A stretch of DNA of 24,542 nt from CAYGAM01 sp964347915 (GCA_964347915.1 CAYGAM010000027.1:1-24542), one strand, 5' to 3'; shown: positions 1-7,550, numbered from the stretch's first letter. Notes: generated by a model not told the origin, from the sequence alone. Made by a program: numbers and translations.

Positions 1-675
1 TACATTACTGCCATGATCGTTGAGGGATTCCTCAGGCTTAATCTTGCTTGCAATCCGGTTGGCCTGGAGCATTTTGATGACGAATTTGTGCATAAAATCG
101 TCCAGAAATGCCTAAAAATTGGCATATCAGTACGCATGTTTTTGATGGACAGGGAATTTTATTTAGCTGTTATGAGAACAATGCGCGAGCTTGGTCAAAA
201 TTTCATAATGCCCGCAATTAAAAACAAAGGCATAAAAAAAGCAATCAAGGAGCATGAGAAAGGAAAAAGAGGCGCCGTATCCGAGTATACTATGAAATCG
301 CAGGACGGCCGCAAATTTACATTTAATCTTGTCCTGGTATACAACGAAAAGGAGCATTTCGCTTTTGCAACAAACATCATGTGGAGTGATCCTGCCGCCA
401 TGCCGGAGCGCATTACTGAAAAATACAAGAAAAGATGGGGAATTGAAACCGGATGCAGGTGCCCAGAGCAGATGCGCCCGCATACCACCAGCAAGAATGC
501 ATCAGTCAGAATAATGCTGTTCTACATGGCAATGATCATGTTCAATCTGTGGAAGCGTGAAGAATGGGCAGCGCAAGACAGAGAACTCACATTGGACATG
601 CTGCTTTCATCCCTAATGACGCTAGTCTGTGCTCTGGAAGGAATGCCGTGGGCTTACGACCCTGGCGGCGCCTGA
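1..675 (+). CDS. IS4-like DDE transposase, 5'-truncated by window edge
   Basis: The reading frame is open from base 1; the first ATG is at 13, but the real start is probably upstream, so only the C-terminal 220 or so residues are visible. The motif LMDREFY fits the second catalytic Asp of IS4-type transposases, and YKKRWGIET fits the Y-(2)-R-(3)-E signature carrying the catalytic Glu. The tail QMRPHTTSKN...MLFYMAMIMFNLWKRE is typical of this superfamily. It would cut and rejoin element ends in the chromosome. No terminal inverted repeat could be defined after the stop, so the right end of the element is unknown. The visible part has no frameshift and may be functional. The superfamily assignment is solid; the exact IS family is not. 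Confidence 0.85.
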   Translation, partial: YITAMIVEGFLRLNLACNPVGLEHFDDEFVHKIVQKCLKIGISVRMFLMDREFYLAVMRTMRELGQNFIMPAIKNKGIKKAIKEHEKGKRGAVSEYTMKSQDGRKFTFNLVLVYNEKEHFAFATNIMWSDPAAMPERITEKYKKRWGIETGCRCPEQMRPHTTSKNASVRIMLFYMAMIMFNLWKREEWAAQDRELTLDMLLSSLMTLVCALEGMPWAYDPGGA

Positions 676-981
676 TCCCAATATCTGCCAGAAAGTCGAC
701 CCATTGTCGCTGAACAAAAGATGAACTGCTGTTTCTAACTTGCTCTTTATATAGCGAACTGATTTCAGGATAATAGAGGAGTTGGCGCATGGCAACGGGC
801 GCGTCGCTCCATAAGCGGCTCTGGAAACAGCATGCTCCGCGCGAACCGCCTGGGCATCAAAACCTGTTCCATAACTGCTGTTCCAGGCGCAAAGATCCTG
901 CCGTTTTTTTGCGCATTCAGGCACAGTCAGGTAACAAACAACGGCATTAGAAACTTATTTCAGTGCTGCAGACGGCATATT
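676..981. other. Intergenic region between transposase and tRNA-Leu
   Basis: No recognisable conserved gene. It contains a TATA-like box (TTTATATAG, about 746-754) and a purine-rich Shine-Dalgarno-like stretch (AGAGGAG, about 775-781) before a short open frame. The right end of the insertion sequence must lie here but could not be delimited. Confidence 0.5.
789..950 (+). CDS. Possible 53-aa small ORF of unknown function
   Basis: The ATG lies 7 bp after an AGAGGAG Shine-Dalgarno-like sequence and about 40 bp after a good TATA box (TTTATATAG), so expression signals exist. The product begins MATGASLHKRLWKQH and is basic and Cys/His-containing, with no family I recognise. Its composition is not clearly protein-like, so it may be a decayed or chance frame. 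Listed only because of its promoter and ribosome-binding context. Confidence 0.2.
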   Translation: MATGASLHKRLWKQHAPREPPGHQNLFHNCCSRRKDPAVFLRIQAQSGNKQRH

Positions 982-1066
982 GCGGGAATCGCCCAGCCTG
1001 GTCAACGGCGTAAGGTTCAGGTCCTTATCTCTTAGGAGTTCGTGGGTTCGAATCCCACTTCCCGCA
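982..1066 (+). tRNA. tRNA-Leu (anticodon CAG)
   Basis: A full class II cloverleaf can be folded by eye. The acceptor stem GCGGGAA (982-988) pairs with TTCCCGC (1059-1065), with discriminator A at 1066. The anticodon stem TAAGG/CCTTA encloses the 7-nt loop TTCAGGT, giving anticodon CAG, which reads CUG leucine codons. A long variable arm follows (CTC...GAG), as expected for tRNA-Leu. The T arm is GTGGG-TTCGAAT-CCCAC. No intron and no encoded CCA are present, as is common in archaea. The next gene starts 54 bp downstream. Confidence 0.95.
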
Positions 1067-1119
1067 TTGCAATTCACAGAACCTGTTAAATTTGAAGGAT
1101 TGAAGACTGTACCAAGAGC

Positions 1120-1953
1120 ATGGCAACAGGGTCGGGAATCGAATGGACTGAAGCTACATGGAATCCGGCGAGCGGCTGCACCAAGATTTCCCCAGGATGC
1201 AAAAACTGCTATGCAGAAGCCATGGCCAAAAGGCTAAAGGCGATGGGACAGCAAAAGTACAAGAACGGATTTCAGTATGCTGAGCATCCGTCCGATGTCA
1301 CCCTGCCATTATCATGGAAAAAGCCCAGGAAGATTTTCGTAAACAGCATGTCGGATCTGTTTCATGAAAATTCGGTGTTTGAATTTACGGGCAGGTGCTT
1401 TGCAGTTATGATTCAGGCGGATCATCATGACTATCAGATATTGACCAAACGTCCAAAAAGGATGGCCTACTTTTCAAAGATATTCTTTGAGTATTTCGGC
1501 TGCGATATTCCAAATTTTATCTGGATGGGAGCCAGCATAGAAAACAGGCAGTACGCGTCAAGAATCAAAGATCTGTTAAAGGTGCGGTGCCGCACCAGAT
1601 TCGTCAGCTTTGAGCCGCTCATTGGCGCTATAGGAAAAGTGAATCTTAGGGAAATTGACTGGGCAATAATAGGCGGAGAAAGCGGACACGGTTATAGGAA
1701 AGTAAGGAAGGAATGGATTGAAGAAATAATTGATCAGTGCAGAGAGCAAAATGTCCCAGTATTCTTCAAGCAGTGGGGCGGCCCTAGGCCAAAATCCGGA
1801 GGAAGAACAATCAACGGAAGGAAATACGGCCAGTATCCCAAAATCAAAAAAAGAGATTCGCTAGAGAACGCAGGCTTTGATGATGCCGCTTTTGCCAAAC
1901 TGTGCCTGAAGCACAAAGCAGAAAAGAGAAAGCAAACGGCTGCTGCAGGATGA
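1120..1953 (+). CDS. Gp37/Gp68-like (DUF5131) protein
   Basis: A 277-aa protein of the phage Gp37/Gp68 (DUF5131) family. Near the N-terminus is the cysteine cluster C20-x6-C27-x2-C30 (SGCTKISPGCKNCYAE), which looks like a metal or Fe-S site. Family-typical blocks follow in order: IFVNSMSDLFHE, YQILTKRP, MGASIENRQYASRI, RFVSFEPLIG, WAIIGGESG and PVFFKQWGG. Length is normal for the family. The biochemical role is unknown, though homologues occur in phages and in mobile regions of bacteria and archaea. The ATG at 1120 is the natural start because the conserved IEWTEATWNP begins six residues later. It sits just 3' of tRNA-Leu, a classic integration site, which suggests horizontal acquisition (inference). 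Confidence 0.9.
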   Translation: MATGSGIEWTEATWNPASGCTKISPGCKNCYAEAMAKRLKAMGQQKYKNGFQYAEHPSDVTLPLSWKKPRKIFVNSMSDLFHENSVFEFTGRCFAVMIQADHHDYQILTKRPKRMAYFSKIFFEYFGCDIPNFIWMGASIENRQYASRIKDLLKVRCRTRFVSFEPLIGAIGKVNLREIDWAIIGGESGHGYRKVRKEWIEEIIDQCREQNVPVFFKQWGGPRPKSGGRTINGRKYGQYPKIKKRDSLENAGFDDAAFAKLCLKHKAEKRKQTAAAG

Positions 1954-2066
1954 TTTTCATGCGCATGACATTGCTTGAAAAGCAGATCATTCTCTTGCGC
2001 ATGCAGCATGTCAGGATCGGCCGTACTGTCCGCTAATATTCAGGACAGGTAGAGCCTGAGCCCTGC

Positions 2067-2435
2067 TCACACCGGTTCAATCTGCCATTCGCTGTTGACC
2101 CAGGCGCCCGCTACTTTGACATCCAGGCCCCACGAGTTTACGACGGATATCAGCTGCCTGATCTGTGGAATGTGCTTTTCTTTCGGGCCGGGGTTTGCTG
2201 CGCATTCATGATGCCCAGATACTACGACAAACTTTGAGCCGTGAGCCTTGTGCGATATCACCACTTTTTTTCTCAGCCTTTCAAGCGCGTCCCTGTCCGT
2301 TATGCCGTCAACGCCGGGCTCTGTCAGGGTGTCGACATAGTCTGCATGGCATTGCTGCTTGATCCACCCATGCAGCGGAGCCTGCACTCTGCCGTCTATG
2401 CAGCATATTGCAGTCGCAAAAGTCTTGGCTGTCAT
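2067..2435 (-). CDS. Small beta-carbonic-anhydrase-like protein
   Basis: A 122-aa protein starting at the ATG at 2435 (MTAKTFATAICCIDGR). It carries the zinc-site pattern of beta-class carbonic anhydrases: C12-x-D14-x-R16 (CIDGR) and H75-x2-C78 (VVSGHHECA). Canonical beta enzymes are about 200 residues, so this is a minimal member of the superfamily; whether it hydrates CO2 cannot be told from sequence. The frame is open further upstream, but those codons give an unrelated Pro/His-rich peptide. A TATA-like box (TTTTATAC in minus orientation, about 2472-2479) lies roughly 40 bp before this ATG and supports the shorter start. It converges with the DUF5131 gene. Confidence is high for the fold, moderate for the activity. 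Confidence 0.75.
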   Translation of the reverse strand: MTAKTFATAICCIDGRVQAPLHGWIKQQCHADYVDTLTEPGVDGITDRDALERLRKKVVISHKAHGSKFVVVSGHHECAANPGPKEKHIPQIRQLISVVNSWGLDVKVAGAWVNSEWQIEPV

Positions 2436-2673
2436 TTTGGCATCGCCACATTTTGCATGGAATCTGGATGGTATAAAATGTTGCATGCCGCGGCGCCAAT
2501 GCGGATTTGCAGGGCGCGGAGGCACGGTGCGAAATCAGGGTGCCGCGCATGCTCTGAGGCTTTCCTGGGCTGCGTGCCGGCTGCGTTGTGCAGGCGCGCC
2601 GCTCATGGGCAGTCCCTGCGCTTCCGGGCATGCGGCTTTTTCTGGGCTGCTTGTTTCCTGGTACGGGAGCTGC

Positions 2674-2790
2674 CTAGTCTTTTGATGCTTTGCTTATGAT
2701 ATCCTTGTAGACTCTGCTGTACATTGCATTCTTTTCGATCTCTGACTCGTTGCTGATCCGCATGGATTCCTGAGCTTTCTTTTGATTCAT
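2674..2790 (-). CDS. Small 38-aa orphan protein
   Basis: A short frame beginning MNQKKAQESMRISNESEIEK and ending IISKASKD. It is charged, predicted helical, and has no membrane segment or cysteine. I recognise no family. Support comes from the promoter: CCTTTTTATC (minus, 2810-2819) is about 25 bp before the ATG, the spacing expected for a leaderless archaeal mRNA, and the composition resembles real protein far more than the overlapping frames do. It lies between the carbonic-anhydrase-like gene and ctaB, all on the minus strand. Confidence 0.5.
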   Translation of the reverse strand: MNQKKAQESMRISNESEIEKNAMYSRVYKDIISKASKD

Positions 2791-2809
2791 GCCTGTTATT
2801 CACAGCGTA

Positions 2810-2819
2810 GATAAAAAGG
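2810..2819 (-). promoter_or_regulatory. TATA box for the 38-aa gene
   Basis: CCTTTTTATC read on the minus strand is centred about 25 bp before the ATG at 2790, the normal distance for an archaeal box A and a leaderless transcript. Confidence 0.45.
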
Positions 2820-2928
2820 CGCCTCGTATAACAAAAGCTGACTAGGCATGAAAAATTATTTAGCTAGATTTTCAGGTACGCACTGCAGTGCGACGCCCGC
2901 ACAGATGCAAAGAGGGCGGCAGCCGAAT

Positions 2929-3855
2929 CTAGAGGGCAGAGTCGGCCATCAGCGCGATAAAGAGCACTGCAAGGTATGGGCTGGAGAACTTGAACAGCGT
3001 CCATGATGCCTTTTCCGTGGGGCGCGCCACTACCCAGAACGAGAGGGCAGTCATCAATGCTCCAGAGGCTATCGCAGTCCAGAGGTATGCCGATCCAACC
3101 ATCGGCGTACCGTCGTCCAGCGTCAGAAAGAACGGCACAACGCTAAACAGCACCATTACGACTGTTGATGCCGCAATGATTCTAGCAGATGCCGACTCTG
3201 ATCTGACTGCAGTAAGCATGGGCACACCGACGCGATTGTAGTCTTCTTTGAAGTGCAGCGTCAAAGCCCAAATGTGCATTGGAATCCATATGAATACAAG
3301 CCCGGCCATTACCAGGCCCATGCTCCAGAGATCGCTGAGTGTTACGGCAGCCCAGCCTATCATCGGAGGCGCCCCGCCGCAGAATCCTCCAAGTATTATG
3401 TTTGTCCAGCTGCTTCGCTTGAGCGCATACGAGTATACCAGAACATTGTTCCCAAGACCGAATGCGATGAATATTGCGGCCCACATTCCCTGTTCCGCAC
3501 TGGTCTCAATCGATATTGCAGCTGCTAAAACGAGCGATATTCCTGCAAGAGCCAAGCCAAAATTGCGCGCGTTCTTTGGCGTTATCCTGCCCGACGGTAT
3601 CGGCCTGTTCTTGGTGCGCTCCATTACTGCATCAATGTCCCGATCATGATAATTTGTCAGCGTATTGGCAGCGGCAGAGCCTGCTGCTACTGAGCCCAGC
3701 ATCAGCGCCCATGTTGCGCCGGATATCGGGATACCGTATATGTTGGATGCTGTAAGGGCCGCTCCAAATGCGGTAAAGACCAAAAGATACCAGATCTTGG
3801 GCTTTGAGAGTTCGTAATATACTGCGAATCTGGATTTGCTGCTTTGTCTCTGCAA
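2929..3855 (-). CDS. ctaB: Protoheme IX farnesyltransferase (heme o synthase)
   Basis: A 308-aa UbiA-superfamily polytopic membrane protein that transfers a farnesyl group to heme b to make heme o for terminal oxidases. The first Asp-rich prenyl-diphosphate/Mg site is seen as NYHDRDIDAVMERTKNRP (about residues 68-85, D71 and D75), followed by HFKEDYNRVGVPML, characteristic of the CtaB/COX10 branch. Hydrophobic segments alternate through the rest, and the length is typical. The start appears to be TTG at 3855: a GGTGAT Shine-Dalgarno-like motif lies about 6 bp upstream, and there is no Met codon until about residue 52. It follows lrp on the same strand with an 11-bp gap, so the two are probably co-transcribed. 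Confidence 0.93.
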   Translation of the reverse strand: MQRQSSKSRFAVYYELSKPKIWYLLVFTAFGAALTASNIYGIPISGATWALMLGSVAAGSAAANTLTNYHDRDIDAVMERTKNRPIPSGRITPKNARNFGLALAGISLVLAAAISIETSAEQGMWAAIFIAFGLGNNVLVYSYALKRSSWTNIILGGFCGGAPPMIGWAAVTLSDLWSMGLVMAGLVFIWIPMHIWALTLHFKEDYNRVGVPMLTAVRSESASARIIAASTVVMVLFSVVPFFLTLDDGTPMVGSAYLWTAIASGALMTALSFWVVARPTEKASWTLFKFSSPYLAVLFIALMADSAL

Positions 3856-3866
3856 TGCGAAATCAC

Positions 3867-4322
3867 CTATGTTGAGGGCATATATGGCATTGCCTTTTGA
3901 CGCGTCTTCATTTCGATAAAGGTCTCTGACGATATCACGCCGTCGATCTTGCCTATGCGGTCGGCCACCATTTTATGCATTTCTGCAAGCGCCTCGGAGT
4001 ATACGGTAACCAGTATGTCAAACCTGCCCGTAACCTCTGCAACTTCTTTGACGCCGCTTATCTTAAACAGGCTGCTGATAACGTTGTTTCGCTTTTTGGA
4101 ATCCATCTTTATTCCTATGAGCGCCTTGACTTTGTATCCCAGCGCGTAATTGTTTACATTGATGGTAAACCTCTCAATGAGTCCCCGCTTTCGCAGCCGC
4201 TTTATTCGCGAGTACGTAACGCTGGGATTCACTTTGATCTTAGTCGAGAGCTTTGGAACGGACATTGCCGAATCGTCCAAGAGCTCGGAGAGAATTTTGA
4301 GATCAAGATCGTCTATTTTCAC
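3867..4322 (-). CDS. Lrp/AsnC-family transcriptional regulator
   Basis: A 151-aa protein with the two-domain Lrp/AsnC plan. The N-terminal helix-turn-helix (about residues 1-55, DDLDLKILSELLDDSAMSVP...VTYSRIKRLRKRGLIERF) binds DNA, and the C-terminal RAM domain (about 65-140, GIKMDSKKR...VTGRFDILVTVYS) binds amino acids and mediates oligomerisation. The start is GTG at 4322; an in-frame TAG lies just upstream and no ATG is available. It sits between asd and ctaB on the same strand. With asd next door, sensing of an amino acid of the aspartate family is possible, but that is only inference. Confidence 0.92.
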   Translation of the reverse strand: MKIDDLDLKILSELLDDSAMSVPKLSTKIKVNPSVTYSRIKRLRKRGLIERFTINVNNYALGYKVKALIGIKMDSKKRNNVISSLFKISGVKEVAEVTGRFDILVTVYSEALAEMHKMVADRIGKIDGVISSETFIEMKTRQKAMPYMPST

Positions 4323-4344
4323 GAATCTGTCTATGCTTCTAATC

Positions 4345-4352
4345 TATAAAAA
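4345..4352 (-). promoter_or_regulatory. TATA box of the lrp-ctaB unit
   Basis: TTTTTATA on the minus strand is centred about 26 bp before the GTG start of lrp, implying a leaderless mRNA. It separates lrp transcription from asd, whose stop is only about 40 bp away. Confidence 0.6.
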
Positions 4353-4387
4353 TCTAGGCAATGTGGAATAAAATTTGCAAAAATAGC

Positions 4388-5470
4388 CTAAAATTTGCCC
4401 TTTTTGTAGAGCATCTCGGCCAAAAGCACTGCGCCCTTGGCCGAGCCCATCTTTTTGTTGTGCGAGAACAGCACGTACTTGAGCCCGTGGTCAAAGAGTT
4501 CCTCCTTTTCGACCCTGCCTATTGTAGTGGTCATGCCGTCGCCGACTTCCCGGTCTATCCTCGGCTGCGGCCTGGTAGGATCATCGTGGAACGCATAGTA
4601 ATGTTCGGGAGCAGACGGCAGTCCGCTCGTAGTAGCATTTTCGCTGGCGTCCTCGTATGTTTTTTTTGCAATATCCGGATCGATTTCGCCTTCCGTCTCA
4701 ACAAATACGGCCTCGGTGTGCCCGTCTATGACCGGTACCCTGGTGCAGGTGCAGCTTACCCTGATATCTGCTTCTTCTATCGCGCCGTCCTTGAGCGTGC
4801 CCAGGATCTTGCGCGTCTCCTTTTTGACCTTGCCTTCTTCTTTGGGTATGTACGGCAGTATGTTGTCCGTAATATTCATTGCAGAGACGCCTGGCGCCCG
4901 TCCTGCTCCGGATATGGCCTGCATTGAGGTCATCATGACGCGCTTGACGCCGTGCTTTTTGTAAAGCGGCTTTAGCGTGATTACGAGGCCGGTAGTGGTG
5001 CAGTTTGGCAGCGGCGCAACCCAGCCCTTCCAGTTGCGGTTTGCCTTTTGCTTGTCAAGCAGTTCAGAGTGATCGTCGTTTATTCCTGGAATTAGTATTG
5101 GGACATCGTCCTCGTATCGGTACGCCGAACTTGTAGAGATTACCGGTATGCGCGCAGCTATTTTGGTCTCAATGTCCCTTGCAGCTTTGGATTCAACCGC
5201 GCTGAATACAAGATCCAGGCTTGACAGGTCAAGCTCGTCGATTGAGCGCACCGTCATGTCCCGTACGTACTCGGGGATTTCGCCGCCGACTTCCCAGGAT
5301 ACTATTCCCGTTGCGGGATCCCGCAGAGCTTCGACGTATTTTTTTCCCGCCGAGCGCTCTGATGCGGCTATCTGCGTTACCTCAAACCATTCGTGGTTGT
5401 GAAGAGAGAGTACGAACTCTTGGCCGACAGAGCCGGTAACGCCCACGATGGCTACGCGCTTTTTGTCCAT
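4388..5470 (-). CDS. asd: Aspartate-semialdehyde dehydrogenase (archaeal type)
   Basis: A 360-aa NADP-dependent dehydrogenase that reduces aspartyl phosphate to aspartate semialdehyde, the branch point to Lys, Thr, Met and Ile. The nucleotide loop is VGVTGSVG (G10, G13, G16). The catalytic cysteine is C157 in LPNCTTTG. R244 and H251 in CTRVPVIDGHTEAVF complete the active site. I start it at the ATG at 5470 (MDKKRVAIVG); a TTG three codons earlier is also open. An AT-rich box about 24 bp upstream fits a leaderless start. Close paralogues in Sulfolobales act as malonyl-CoA reductases in carbon fixation. With only one such gene visible, ASADH is the safer call. Confidence 0.93.
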   Translation of the reverse strand: MDKKRVAIVGVTGSVGQEFVLSLHNHEWFEVTQIAASERSAGKKYVEALRDPATGIVSWEVGGEIPEYVRDMTVRSIDELDLSSLDLVFSAVESKAARDIETKIAARIPVISTSSAYRYEDDVPILIPGINDDHSELLDKQKANRNWKGWVAPLPNCTTTGLVITLKPLYKKHGVKRVMMTSMQAISGAGRAPGVSAMNITDNILPYIPKEEGKVKKETRKILGTLKDGAIEEADIRVSCTCTRVPVIDGHTEAVFVETEGEIDPDIAKKTYEDASENATTSGLPSAPEHYYAFHDDPTRPQPRIDREVGDGMTTTIGRVEKEELFDHGLKYVLFSHNKKMGSAKGAVLLAEMLYKKGKF

Positions 5471-5487
5471 GCCGGGCAAATTATGCC

Positions 5488-5498
5488 GTTAATTAATA
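5488..5498 (-). promoter_or_regulatory. Probable TATA box of asd
   Basis: ATTATTAATTAA on the minus strand lies about 24 bp before the asd ATG. It is AT-rich in a GC-richer surrounding, with the right spacing. Confidence 0.45.
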
Positions 5499-5873
5499 AT
5501 CGTTTCAATGCTGCAGCAGGCAAGAGTTTGCTCCCGCGAATGCGGCGCGAGGGACAGTCATGATGATGCAGGCAGTGCTGCATGGGTGGAGGGGCTGAAC
5601 TTTTGCGAAAAAAATGCGCCTGGGGCAGAGATGCAGGCGGGCATCTTTGCCGCTCAGGATGGCTGGTCAGGAGGATGCAAAAAATTCACCAAGGCAGCGC
5701 GCCCATGTTCTGGCAAAAACCGCCCTTTCCCAGCTTTTTTCAAAGTCAGATGGCAGAGCCTGCGGCAGTCCGGTAGCAGACCAAGCCAGGCCTGAGTGCC
5801 GGCGAAATTCCGGCAGCAATATTAGTAAAGCTTGAGGTAATTTTCGTTAATACTAAATAATATTGACCAAAAT
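5499..5873. other. Intergenic region between divergent asd and DUF5679-like gene
   Basis: No gene recognised on either strand; the short open frames here lack protein-like composition. Near its right end is a small perfect hairpin, TGCCGG (5797-5802) paired with CCGGCA (5810-5815) around a 7-nt loop. The final 50 bp become AT-rich as they lead into the promoter of the next gene. Confidence 0.5.
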
Positions 5874-5883
5874 CTTAATATAC
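5874..5883 (+). promoter_or_regulatory. TATA box of the DUF5679-like gene
   Basis: CTTAATATAC is centred about 25 bp before the ATG at 5904, consistent with box A and a leaderless mRNA. Confidence 0.55.
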
Positions 5884-5903
5884 AAAGATACTCTAGAGTG
5901 GGC

Positions 5904-6077
5904 ATGAAGGAATACGAAGCGTATGATGTCAAGGCAAGAAAAAAGGTCAAGATTCTTGATCCAAAGGTAGTCCAGTTCAAAAACAAGCGCTGGGCGGTAA
6001 AGGGCAAGAGTTCTGAGACAGGCATGACGGTATTTCGCATAATAGGAAAGGCCGAGGCCGAAGAACTAAAAAAATAG
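5904..6077 (+). CDS. Small DUF5679-like protein (57 aa)
   Basis: A 57-aa basic protein beginning MKEYEAYDVKARKKVKILDP and ending IIGKAEAEELKK. The pattern 'YDVKxRKKVxI.DPKxV..KNxRxAVxGxS...TxVFRIIGK' matches the short DUF5679 family as I recall it, a compact beta-rich domain of unknown function found in archaea. It has its own TATA box and starts at the first ATG after it. It is followed 66 bp later by the next plus-strand gene. The gene is well supported; the family name is less certain. Confidence 0.72.
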   Translation: MKEYEAYDVKARKKVKILDPKVVQFKNKRWAVKGKSSETGMTVFRIIGKAEAEELKK

Positions 6078-6143
6078 TCATGGGCTCTGAAAGAACAAAG
6101 GCTGGTCCGTATGTCCCGATAATTATTTTACTATAGATCTGAA

Positions 6144-6836
6144 ATGACTAATCAAGATCCCACAATGGAGCGAAGCGCCGCCCCCTATTCAGGACACATC
6201 TCCAGGCGCCTTCAGATTGAATGGAAGAGGCTCTTTACAAAGCAGCTGTATTGCATTGGAAAGGACATACGGCATGCGGACAATCTGCTGTTGCAGTACG
6301 GCTTTACAAGGCAGAGGCCCCCTAATCCAGACAAGGGAAGCAGCCAGTATTCGCTTGCAGAACAAGACGACAGGGTGATTTTGTGGGGCTTTGGAATGGT
6401 GTTTGCCACAAAAAACGACGGGCTGTTCTTGTGGCGCCATGAATTTGAGCCAAAGCTGCTCAATGCCGGCTCGCTCCGGCCCAATCTGTGGGATCCTGAT
6501 CAGCTCCCGCAGCTTGCAGTACCAAAGACATCAAGGGAAATGTCGCTGATGCTGCAGCTGCTCATCGGATCTACAAAGTGGCTGGAAGGCTATGAAAGCT
6601 GGGTGCTGGCAACATGCGGACAGGCATATCGCAATGAATCATTGCGGGGCAAGCACTCGTCCGATTCGACTCACAGCCGCCTTGATGAAAGGTGGGCAAA
6701 TCTGTCTAAAAAATTTGCAAGATGCGCGCAGCCGGCCAGCGAAGAGCCAGGCCGCGGCAGGGCCGGACCAAAAATCTCCAGTCCAGCTTTGGGCAGCGCA
6801 CAAGGCGGAAAAAAATTTGCGGCCAGCGCGGGATGA
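6144..6836 (+). CDS. Uncharacterised protein, 230 aa
   Basis: I do not recognise this protein. Residues 15-175 look like a genuine soluble domain, with many aromatic and charged residues (HISRRLQIEWKRLFTKQL, VILWGFGMVFATKNDGLFLW) and no membrane helix or signal peptide. From about residue 195 the sequence turns into a low-complexity Ala/Gly/Ser/Lys tail whose last bases contain the first copy of a repeated motif (6805-6830), so the tail may be an eroded or extended 3' end. The start at 6144 follows an AT-rich promoter-like stretch (6119-6136). Met8 is an alternative start. It is probably real, with unknown function. Confidence 0.6.
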   Translation: MTNQDPTMERSAAPYSGHISRRLQIEWKRLFTKQLYCIGKDIRHADNLLLQYGFTRQRPPNPDKGSSQYSLAEQDDRVILWGFGMVFATKNDGLFLWRHEFEPKLLNAGSLRPNLWDPDQLPQLAVPKTSREMSLMLQLLIGSTKWLEGYESWVLATCGQAYRNESLRGKHSSDSTHSRLDERWANLSKKFARCAQPASEEPGRGRAGPKISSPALGSAQGGKKFAASAG

Positions 6837-6904
6837 ACATATATTCGGACACTCGCCAAAATGCATCAGATTCTAAAGCGGAAAAAAAATTTGCGGCCAG
6901 CGCG
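6805..6904 (+). repeat. Duplicated A-rich/GC-rich 26-27 bp motif
   Basis: The motif GCGG-A(7)-TTTGCGGCCAGCGCG at 6805-6830 recurs at 6878-6904 with one extra A, otherwise identical, 73 bp apart. The first copy lies in the 3' tail of the 230-aa gene and the second just beyond it. No coding reason explains the match, since the offset is not a multiple of three. A dispersed small repeat or a local duplication are the likely explanations. Confidence 0.75.
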
Positions 6905-7398
6905 CGGACATGATTCCAGAATACGGTGATTTCTGTCTATCGTACAGGCAGGAGGAGATTCATGCTGAAAACTCCCTGGCTGCAAAGCAGTCTCGCCTGC
7001 ATTGCTCGGCCAAACTTGAAGGATATTCAAAAGCTCGCCAGAATGTGCAAGCAGCAGCGCAAACATGACAATTGCGGCAGGCCGCCTTGCCGCAGCATCG
7101 ACTGGACATCCATGACATCCCGCGTATCGCAGACAAAAATATCACTGCGCGCCAGCAACGTTCCTGCCAGAGCTTTAATGGCAAATGTTTCGGTGCTGCA
7201 CATAGCACTGTGTTGTACACAACACTCATGCATGCAAATCCAATTCAAATTGAAGCATGACTTTAGTCAAATTTGTGCGTCCCATATCAATTGAAGTTTT
7301 GCAGTTGATTTAAAATGAATTCAATGCGGACAGAGCTTTGCTTTAGCATGAATGAGACGGATGAAATTAGATCGGATAATTTCCGCTTTCTGCGCTAG
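6905..7398. other. Intergenic region without a confident gene
   Basis: No intact gene. On the minus strand, stretches such as ALAGTLLARSDIFVCDTRDV (about 7120-7180) followed in another frame by MFALLLAHSGELLNILQV (about 7010-7066) could be a frameshifted remnant, but I cannot assign a family. The right part (7230-7390) is AT-rich with short CAATT/AATTG inverted elements. Confidence 0.4.
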
Positions 7399-7408
7399 TT
7401 TTTATATG
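7399..7408 (+). promoter_or_regulatory. Strong TATA box before a 23-codon gene stump
   Basis: TTTTTATATG is one of the best box A matches in the window. Its centre is about 27 bp before the ATG at 7430, so a leaderless transcript would begin exactly at that codon. Confidence 0.6.
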
Positions 7409-7429
7409 CTAAGCATGTTCTGTACAACA

Positions 7430-7501
7430 ATGGCGGCATCACCAGAAGCAATATCACAGTTCTGGCGTGAACTGCAAGGCAGGGATGAAAGGATATGCTA
7501 A
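7430..7501 (+). pseudogene. Truncated gene start (23 codons)
   Basis: MAASPEAISQFWRELQGRDE then RIC and a stop. The peptide looks like the amphipathic N-terminus of a normal protein and has a near-ideal promoter placed for leaderless initiation, yet it ends after 23 codons and nothing homologous continues in any frame. The best reading is the 5' end of a former gene severed by the rearrangement that placed the repeat/gap region and the methylase operon here. It could instead be a genuine micro-protein or leader peptide. Confidence 0.35.
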
Positions 7502-7550
7502 TTCGCGTTGCAGGTACTTCGCGCTTGACTGCATGTCAACAGATAAATAA

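Noticed and set aside
6960..7248. Minus-strand frames that might form a frameshifted gene
   Set aside because: Only one short phrase (DIFVCDTRDVMDV) looks protein-like and no family could be named, so it is only mentioned in the intergenic entry.
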